Program-made: the position numbers and the translations under genes | Part shown: positions 1 to 4,518 of the stretch, one piece after another | Layout: the number at the start of each line of letters is the position of its first letter | Numbering within the stretch: the stretch's first letter is position 1 | NCBI GenBank assembly: GCA_041856085.1 | Contig: JBHAFL010000107.1 | Coordinates: 1 to 5,628, forward strand | Direction of reading: 5' to 3' | From: RUG754 sp041856085 | GTDB taxonomy: Bacteria; Bacillota; Clostridia; Peptostreptococcales; Anaerovoracaceae | DNA: 5,628 bases | Notes under the pieces: model-generated | Told to the model about the DNA's origin: nothing | Database searches by the model: none | Seen by the model: the letters and a program-made list of their open reading frames with translations, nothing else

Positions 1-944
1 AGAGGGGGTATGGTGAGAGTCAGCGTATTTATCCTGTAGAGCAAGTCCTCTCTGAATCTGCCCTCTTCAATTTCTTTCGAGAGGTTCTTGTTCGTAGCAA
101 ATATAAATCTTATGTCGAGAGATATGCTCTTGTTCGAGCCGACTCTCTCTATAGTTCTCGTCTCAAGAGCCCTAAGCAGCTTGCCCTGCGTCATAAGGGG
201 CAAGTCCCCTATCTCGTCCATAAAAAGCGTGCCGTAGTTCGCCTCTTCGAATTTGCCGACTCTGGCTCCTACCGCACCTGTGAAAGCCCCTTTTTCGTGA
301 CCGAAAAGTTCCGATTCAATAACGCCCTCCGGGAAAACCTGACAGTTGACCGGTATGAACGGCTCGTTCGCACGGTTGCTGTTTCTGTGTATATAGTTGG
401 CTACAACCTCCTTGCCTACACCCGATTCGCCGAGCAAAAGGATATTGATATTCGTATCCGCTGTTCTGTCGCACATATCGAGTATTCTTCTGTAGCTCCT
501 GCTCTTAGTCTCTAAAAATACCTCCGCGAAATTCTGATTTTTAAGAAGTATTTCACCCTTTCGCTTGAGTCTGCGGGTCTCTGCAATTCTCTCCACTTTC
601 ATCATCAGCTCGTCCATATCGCCGGACTTCACGAAGTAGTCGGTCGCTCCGTTTCTTATGGCGTCCACCGCGCTCTCTATCGAGCCGTATGCCGTTACTA
701 CGATGATATCCACGTCTCGTTCCGAGGCGCATATGTTTGCAATAAGCTCGTCGCCGCCCATTACAGGCATTTTCAAATCGGTAATTACCAATTCGACGTC
801 GTTCTCCGCCAGATAGTGTATCGCCTCTCTGCCGTTAGAGCAGGCGTGGGTGCTGTATCCCGCCTCGTCGAGTATCAGCGAAACCACTTTTTGATATTCT
901 ATTTCATCGTCCACTATGAGTATTCTGAAATTATTGTTTTGCAT
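1..944 (-). CDS. NtrC-family sigma-54-dependent response regulator, partial (C-terminus beyond window)
   Basis: This is a cytoplasmic transcription activator that, once phosphorylated, would hydrolyse ATP to open sigma-54 promoters. I translated it by hand from ATG 944-942; the frame stays open for 314 codons to the window edge. Residues 1-120 are a receiver domain with acidic pocket D12/D13, phospho-acceptor D56 (TDLKMP), T84 and K106. An AAA+ domain starts near 145. It has Walker A GESGVGKE (172-179), the sigma-54-contacting loop GAFTGA (219-224), Walker B LFMDE (240-244), sensor I FATN (282-285) and the arginine-finger stretch GRFRED (295-300). Family members are usually about 450-480 aa, so the end of AAA+ and the HTH DNA-binding domain are missing only because the window stops. 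ATG overlaps the kinase stop codon (TAATG), with AAGGAG 8 bases upstream, so the pair should be translationally coupled. Oddities: the residue after K106 is Ser rather than the usual Pro, and Walker A has Val where Thr is common. The DNA target and regulated genes are unknown. Confidence 0.95.
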   Translation of the reverse strand, partial: MQNNNFRILIVDDEIEYQKVVSLILDEAGYSTHACSNGREAIHYLAENDVELVITDLKMPVMGGDELIANICASERDVDIIVVTAYGSIESAVDAIRNGATDYFVKSGDMDELMMKVERIAETRRLKRKGEILLKNQNFAEVFLETKSRSYRRILDMCDRTADTNINILLLGESGVGKEVVANYIHRNSNRANEPFIPVNCQVFPEGVIESELFGHEKGAFTGAVGARVGKFEEANYGTLFMDEIGDLPLMTQGKLLRALETRTIERVGSNKSISLDIRFIFATNKNLSKEIEEGRFREDLLYRINTLTLTIPP

Positions 945-2932
945 TATTTATTCTCCTTAAGCGCCAATCTGTTTATAGGGAATCTGACAAAAAATTCCGT
1001 CCCTCTTCCCTCTTTGCTCTTCACGCTTATCGCGCCGCCTATCTCTATAAGTTCGGACTGCATTATATACAGCCCGAGCCCCGTGCCGGAGTCCTTAGTC
1101 GTGAAGAACGGATTAAATATGTCCTCAAGCTTGTCCTCCGGTATGCCGCAGGCGTTATCGATAAACTCAAGCTCCAGCCACCGTTCATCGGTTTTTGCCC
1201 TTATGATTATCCTTTTGTCCGCTCTATCCGTTAACTCAAAAGCGTCAAGCGCATTGTTAATCAGGTTTACCATGCACAGCTTAAGTAAATCCTCGTGAAC
1301 CCTTACCGTCCTGTGTCCGACAGCCGACACTTCTATCTCAAGGCCGATATTTCTCTTCTCGATATCTTTTCTCTCAAGCTCCATTATGGATTGAATCGAC
1401 TTGATAATATCGGTCTCAACCGCCTCGTCACGCGATAGCCTCGAGAAGCCGAGCAGGTTCTCAATGAGATGATTTATCCTGTCTACGGAATCATCCATAA
1501 CCTCTATCGCGTGCTCCGCAGCGGCTCCGTCTATCTTCTTTTTCAGGACATAGATATAGCTCTTTATCAGCCCGAGCGGATTCCTTATCTCGTGCGCGAG
1601 CCCCGCGCTAAGCTCTCCCACGGCTATCATCTTAGCCTCCTGACGGTTCAGTCTCTCGTGCTTCTGTCTCTCCGTATCGTCCTTGATTATTATCAGTCTG
1701 CTACTTGAAGATTCATTAACCCCCGTAATGGTTACGAGATAGCTCTTGTCACCGAAGCCGAATGCCTTAGGCTCATTCGCATGGAGCAAAAAAGGCTCGA
1801 GTCCGAGTATTTCATCGGTATTTTTGCCGACAAGCTCAGTGATAGGTATCCCTATTATGTCGGCGATTGTCCTGTTTGCGGCGAGTATATTTTTGTTGCA
1901 ATCGGCTACGGCTATTCCGTCTGACAGGGAGTCCACGAGATTTCTCAGCTCCTGTCTGCTCTCTTTTAACTCCCTTGTCTTGATATTTACTTCATCCGCC
2001 ACGCTCTTATTCCAGATAAAAAATCCACCGAATATCAGGATTATCAGTGAAATAATATTCGCGGTATTGACTCCCTCCGTGAACTCGTCCGTTTCAGGTA
2101 TGAAAGAACCGAACCATTTCGAATTGATATGGCTGTACTGATTATTCTTTTTCATCTCGAGGATACCCTTGTTCAAAATGTTGAAAAGCATTTCCTGCTC
2201 CATATTAACCGCGACGGCGACGTCCTCTTCCGCTATCGAGCCTTCTAAAAACTTATATCGGTTCGATCTCAGCGCCTGATTCAGCTGGTAGGATATTTTC
2301 GCCTCGTCGCCTATTATTGCATCTACCTCGCCTTTTTCGAGAGCGGCGAAACAATCGTCAAGACTGCCCACGAGCACGAGCTTTACCTCTTTTCTGTTTC
2401 TGAAATAGATATTAGCCTCGTGGTGCGCCGTGCTTCCCGATACTACCGCAATTTTCAGCCCCGTTACCTCGGATATATTAAGATACTTTGACTCGCCGAC
2501 GACCAGAATCTTGCTTCTCTCCGTATATAGGCGCTGAGTAAACAAAAACACGCTCGTGTTAATCCTGTTCATATTAAGCACGGAGCAGTCCATTCCCCCG
2601 TTTTTTAGCTTGATTGCAAGGTTATATTTATCGTAGACCACCGGTCTGAACTCGCACTCGAGCGATACCGAAAGCTGGTTAAAATAGTCCACGAGTATTC
2701 CCGTATTCTGCACCGAATTCTGAGCAACAAAAGCAAACGGCGCGTCGTTTATGGTGATGCCGTAATTTATTTTATTCTTCTTAAGATACTCCTTTTCATC
2801 CGGTGTAAGCGGCATTGAATATTTGATATAGTCGTATATTCCTATGTCGTATCGATAGACTATGTCGAGAATTTTCACACTGCCAATAATAAGTGTGAAA
2901 ATAATTGCATATAAAAGCAGTCTCTTTCGCAT
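944..2932 (-). CDS. Membrane sensor histidine kinase with extracytoplasmic solute-binding (SBP_bac_3-type) domain and PAS domain
   Basis: This is a 662-aa inner-membrane kinase expected to autophosphorylate on His and pass phosphate to the regulator encoded next. Residues 4-22 form a hydrophobic N-terminal segment (signal anchor). Residues about 42-278 resemble a periplasmic-binding-protein type 2 domain: it opens with LTPDEKEYL, has VSGSTAHH (164-171) and GEVDAIIGD (201-209), and ends in a KWFG-type helix. A second membrane span is at 292-308. A PAS domain spans about 325-425 (LVDSLSDGIAVAD, then ANRTIADIIG). The HisKA motif AHEIRNP carries H447. The HATPase_c domain has the N box (NLINNALDAF, 556-565), G1 DNACGIP (592-598), F box NPFF (607-610) and G2 GTGLGL (616-621). 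Every catalytic motif is present. The topology resembles a single-SBP version of EvgS/BvgS-type sensors, while the kinase core and partner are NtrB/NtrC-like. The ligand is probably a small polar solute such as an amino acid; this is inference. The ATG at 2932 is chosen because GGAG sits 8 bases upstream. Confidence 0.95.
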   Translation of the reverse strand: MRKRLLLYAIIFTLIIGSVKILDIVYRYDIGIYDYIKYSMPLTPDEKEYLKKNKINYGITINDAPFAFVAQNSVQNTGILVDYFNQLSVSLECEFRPVVYDKYNLAIKLKNGGMDCSVLNMNRINTSVFLFTQRLYTERSKILVVGESKYLNISEVTGLKIAVVSGSTAHHEANIYFRNRKEVKLVLVGSLDDCFAALEKGEVDAIIGDEAKISYQLNQALRSNRYKFLEGSIAEEDVAVAVNMEQEMLFNILNKGILEMKKNNQYSHINSKWFGSFIPETDEFTEGVNTANIISLIILIFGGFFIWNKSVADEVNIKTRELKESRQELRNLVDSLSDGIAVADCNKNILAANRTIADIIGIPITELVGKNTDEILGLEPFLLHANEPKAFGFGDKSYLVTITGVNESSSSRLIIIKDDTERQKHERLNRQEAKMIAVGELSAGLAHEIRNPLGLIKSYIYVLKKKIDGAAAEHAIEVMDDSVDRINHLIENLLGFSRLSRDEAVETDIIKSIQSIMELERKDIEKRNIGLEIEVSAVGHRTVRVHEDLLKLCMVNLINNALDAFELTDRADKRIIIRAKTDERWLELEFIDNACGIPEDKLEDIFNPFFTTKDSGTGLGLYIMQSELIEIGGAISVKSKEGRGTEFFVRFPINRLALKENK
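953..958 (-). promoter_or_regulatory. Ribosome binding site of the response regulator, inside the kinase 3' end
   Basis: AAGGAG ends 8 bases before the ATG at 944. It lies within the last codons of the kinase gene, whose TAA (946-944) shares one base with the regulator's ATG. This fixes the regulator start and points to coupled synthesis of the two partners. Confidence 0.85.
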
Positions 2933-2940
2933 TCGCCCGA

Positions 2941-2944
2941 CTCC
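2941..2944 (-). promoter_or_regulatory. Ribosome binding site of the histidine kinase
   Basis: GGAG lies 8 bases before the ATG at 2932. It directly abuts the promoter-proximal arm of an inverted repeat (2945-2951), so anything that binds or folds that repeat could affect initiation. An ATG at 2946 is in another frame and overlaps this site. Confidence 0.7.
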
Positions 2945-2974
2945 ATACTGAATTTTTTTTCACAACCTCAGTAT
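2945..2974. repeat. Perfect 7-base inverted repeat spanning -10 box to kinase RBS (candidate operator or leader hairpin)
   Basis: On the minus strand ATACTGA (2974-2968) is followed, after 16 bases, by its exact complement TCAGTAT (2951-2945). A G-U wobble could add an eighth pair in RNA. The upstream arm covers most of the -10 hexamer and the downstream arm touches the GGAG. The half-site centres are 23 bases apart, about two helical turns, which suits a dimeric DNA-binding protein. A transcript from the housekeeping promoter would start inside the spacer and lack the upstream arm. A transcript starting further upstream would carry both arms and could fold next to the RBS. The symmetry is seen directly; the function is inference. 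Confidence 0.5.
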
Positions 2975-2998
2975 ATATTCTTTGTTTTCCGCTGTCAA
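2970..2998 (-). promoter_or_regulatory. Near-consensus housekeeping (sigma-A/sigma-70) promoter of the kinase-regulator operon
   Basis: The -35 box is TTGACA (2998-2993, perfect) and the -10 box is TATACT (2975-2970, one mismatch from TATAAT), with exactly 17 bases between them. The predicted start is near 2963, giving a leader of about 30 bases before the kinase ATG. The promoter begins only 5 bases after the T-run of the last upstream hairpin, so the operon is transcriptionally separate from serS. Such a strong match predicts substantial unactivated transcription unless the overlapping inverted repeat is an operator. Confidence 0.85.
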
Positions 2999-3003
2999 TA
3001 AAC

Positions 3004-3022
3004 AAAAAATCGTCTTTCGACG
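3004..3022 (-). terminator. Second, small hairpin with T-run (possible back-up terminator)
   Basis: Read on the minus strand, CGTC-GAAA-GACG forms a 4-bp stem closed by a GNRA-type GAAA tetraloop, followed by A and six T. The stem is short for an efficient terminator. However, it sits directly after the main terminator and its T-run, so it could catch read-through. Confidence 0.45.
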
Positions 3023-3036
3023 CAAAAAAACTGCCA
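3021..3036 (-). promoter_or_regulatory. Candidate sigma-54 (-24/-12) promoter overlapping the terminator
   Basis: The minus strand reads TGGCAG-TTTTT-TTGCG. The family consensus is TGGCAC-N5-TTGCW with GG and GC separated by 10 bases, and that spacing is exact here (GG 3035-3034, GC 3023-3022). The mismatches are G for C at position 6, T for G at position 7 and the last base. A transcript would start near 3010 and cover the kinase gene with a leader of about 78 bases. The operon encodes a sigma-54 activator, which makes autoregulation plausible. The same bases form the terminator's descending arm and T-run, so the match may be a by-product of that structure. Confidence 0.35.
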
Positions 3037-3060
3037 AGCAGTTTGTCTCAAGCCCGGCAG
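3024..3060 (-). terminator. Rho-independent terminator of the glutamine synthetase-serS transcript
   Basis: On the minus strand CTGCCGGGC (3060-3052) pairs with GCTTGGCAG (3039-3031), making a 9-bp stem with two internal G-U pairs and a 12-base loop. Seven T follow at once (3030-3024). It points the same way as serS and lies 157 bases beyond its stop codon. On the other strand there is no T-run after the hairpin, so termination is expected in one direction only. Confidence 0.88.
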
Positions 3061-3216
3061 CTAAAAAACACTTATGCGGTATAACAGGCGCACGCCCGAA
3101 AAGCTCGTCGCATTATCAGGCTATGCTTCGCACTTTCTCCTTATGAAATATTCCGGAGACGGCAGCAGCCGCGCGCCGCATTCACCCGCGCCGCAGATTT
3201 TTTGCGAGATATGGGG
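3061..3216. other. Gene-free stretch between serS and its terminator
   Basis: I see no convincing gene on either strand in these 156 bases. Part of the stretch is GC-rich, with a direct repeat of TGCGGCGCG on the minus strand (3195-3187 and 3180-3172, period 15). A good AAGGAG (3142-3137, minus) is followed only by a GTG three bases later with a 5-codon frame. The dyads described separately fall in the lower half. As an untranslated tail, it separates the serS stop from the terminator by an unusually long distance. Confidence 0.6.
3087..3130. promoter_or_regulatory. Two dyads upstream of the sigma-54-like motif (candidate activator-binding sites)
   Basis: The first dyad is GGCG-CA-CGCC (3087-3096). 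The second is CGTCGCAT-N9-ATGCTTCG (3106-3130), symmetrical at 6 of 8 positions per arm. Counted from a predicted sigma-54 start near 3010, their centres are at about -81 and -108, a typical range for NtrC-type enhancer sites. The two dyads do not share an obvious half-site sequence, which weakens the idea that one protein binds both. Confidence 0.25.
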
Positions 3217-4503
3217 TCAGTATTTCTCGTTTTTATCGATTATATCGCAGCCCATATATTTTTTAAGAGCCTCAGGAACCGCGACGCTTCCGTCAGCCTG
3301 CTGGTAGTTTTCAAGTATCGCCGCAGTGGTTCTGCCGATTGCCAGCCCCGAGCCGTTCAGAGTGTGAACGAACTCAGGCTTGCCGCCGTCCGCTCTTCTG
3401 AATCTTATGTTCGCTCTTCGAGCCTGGAAGTCGAGGAAGTTGGAGCAGGACGAAATCTCCACATATCTTCCGTATGACGGCATCCACACTTCGATGTCAT
3501 AGGTGCAGGCGGAACTGAATCCGAGATCACCCGTCGAGAGCCTTACTACCCTATAAGGAATCTTAAGCAACCTTAATACTTCCTCGGCGTCGCTTGTAAG
3601 TCCCTCAAGCTCTTCCCAAGAGTTCTCCGGCTTACAGAACTTCACGAGCTCAACCTTATTAAACTGGTGCTGCCTTATCAGACCTCTCGTGTCCCTGCCC
3701 GCAGAGCCGGCCTCCGCTCTAAAGCACGGCGTGTACGCGGTATAATGTATAGGCAGGCTCTCCTCGGGAATTATCTCCTGTGCGTGCAGATTCGTAACCG
3801 GCACTTCCGCTGTAGGAATCAGGAAAAAATCCTTTTGGGGAAGATAGAACATATCCTCTTCAAACTTAGGAAGCTGACCTGTGCCGGTCATAGCCGCCCT
3901 GTTCACCATAAACGGGGGGAGCACCTCGGTATAGCCCTGCCCGAGCGTATGCAGGTCGAGCATAAAGTTCATTACGGCTCTCTCGAGTCTCGCTCCGAGA
4001 CCCTTGTACACCGTGAATCTCGCGCCGGCGATTTTACCGGCTCTCTCCCAATCCAATATATTGAGCTCCGCGCCGATATCCCAATGCGCCTTAGCCTCGA
4101 AGCCGAAGTTCGTAGGCTCCATAAAGCGCCTTATCTCTACGTTCGCCGATTCATCTTCTCCTGTCTGCACGATGTCGGCGGGAATATTAGGTATATTAAG
4201 CAGGCAATCCCTGATTTCGGACTCAACTGCCGATACCTCGGAATCAAGTTCCTTGATACTTGCGGAGAGCTCTTTCATCTCAGCCATAATTTCAGTCGTA
4301 TCCAAGCCCTCTTTTTTCATCTTAGGGATTTCCCTGGAAACGGTGTTTTGTCTGTTTTTCATAGCTTCGACCCGTGCGAGGAGCTCTTTTCTCCTGTCAT
4401 CAAGCGGAAGAGCGTTCTCAATTCCGTAGCTGCCTTTGGTTCTCCTCTCCACGCCCGCCTTGCAGCCTTCGTAGTCGTCCCTTATTCTCTTAATATCTAA
4501 CAT
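3217..4503 (-). CDS. serS: Seryl-tRNA synthetase (class II)
   Basis: Cytoplasmic enzyme that activates serine with ATP and loads it onto tRNA-Ser (and tRNA-Sec where present). The 428-aa protein has the normal full length for bacterial SerRS. Residues 1 to about 105 are charged and helical, matching the long antiparallel coiled-coil arm that grips the tRNA-Ser variable arm. The class II core follows. Motif 1 lies around 171-198 (ARLERAVMNFMLDLHT, then EVLPPFMV). TAE at 231-233 belongs to the serine pocket. Motif 2 is at 258-286 (TPCFRAEAGSAGRDTRG, then RQHQFNKVE) with ATP-binding R262. Motif 3 is at 381-399 (TLNGSGLAIGRTTAAILE) with R391. The ATG is standard (MLDIKRIRDD), with an AGAAGGGA ribosome site 6 bases upstream. 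It begins 15 bases after the glutamine synthetase stop, with no terminator between, so the two are probably cotranscribed. No T-box-like leader is present in that gap. Nothing suggests damage. Confidence 0.98.
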   Translation of the reverse strand: MLDIKRIRDDYEGCKAGVERRTKGSYGIENALPLDDRRKELLARVEAMKNRQNTVSREIPKMKKEGLDTTEIMAEMKELSASIKELDSEVSAVESEIRDCLLNIPNIPADIVQTGEDESANVEIRRFMEPTNFGFEAKAHWDIGAELNILDWERAGKIAGARFTVYKGLGARLERAVMNFMLDLHTLGQGYTEVLPPFMVNRAAMTGTGQLPKFEEDMFYLPQKDFFLIPTAEVPVTNLHAQEIIPEESLPIHYTAYTPCFRAEAGSAGRDTRGLIRQHQFNKVELVKFCKPENSWEELEGLTSDAEEVLRLLKIPYRVVRLSTGDLGFSSACTYDIEVWMPSYGRYVEISSCSNFLDFQARRANIRFRRADGGKPEFVHTLNGSGLAIGRTTAAILENYQQADGSVAVPEALKKYMGCDIIDKNEKY

Positions 4504-4508
4504 ATGAA

Positions 4509-4516
4509 TCCCTTCT
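4509..4516 (-). promoter_or_regulatory. Ribosome binding site of serS
   Basis: AGAAGGGA lies in the 15-base gap between the two genes, its last G 6 bases before the ATG at 4503. The gap is too short for a separate promoter, so serS expression should depend on transcription from upstream or from within the glutamine synthetase gene. Confidence 0.75.
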
Positions 4517-4518
4517 TT

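Noticed and set aside
297..515. Small plus-strand frame opposite the regulator's AAA+ domain
   Set aside because: The minus strand here encodes Walker A, GAFTGA and adjoining conserved sequence, so this is a shadow.
816..1298. Open frame of 160 codons on the plus strand near the kinase-regulator junction
   Set aside because: It is antisense to the HATPase region of the kinase and the start of the regulator. It is rich in Ser and Leu, as expected from the complement of the coding strand, and has no family features.
2796..3005. 69-codon minus-strand frame starting in the promoter region
   Set aside because: It overlaps the housekeeping promoter, the kinase RBS and the kinase N-terminus in another frame. 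It has no plausible start context and no recognisable product.
3124..3216. In-frame continuation of serS past its TGA (31 codons, then TAG)
   Set aside because: SerRS is already full length at 428 aa. The extension has no family counterpart, and nothing suggests TGA recoding.
3667..4500. Open frame of 277 codons on the plus strand opposite serS
   Set aside because: It lies entirely antisense to an intact, motif-complete seryl-tRNA synthetase. The translation shows no recognisable domain and is a frame shadow.
4504..4518. A T-box or other riboswitch controlling serS
   Set aside because: The gap before serS is only 15 bases, too short for any leader structure. A leader could exist only upstream of the glutamine synthetase gene, outside the window.
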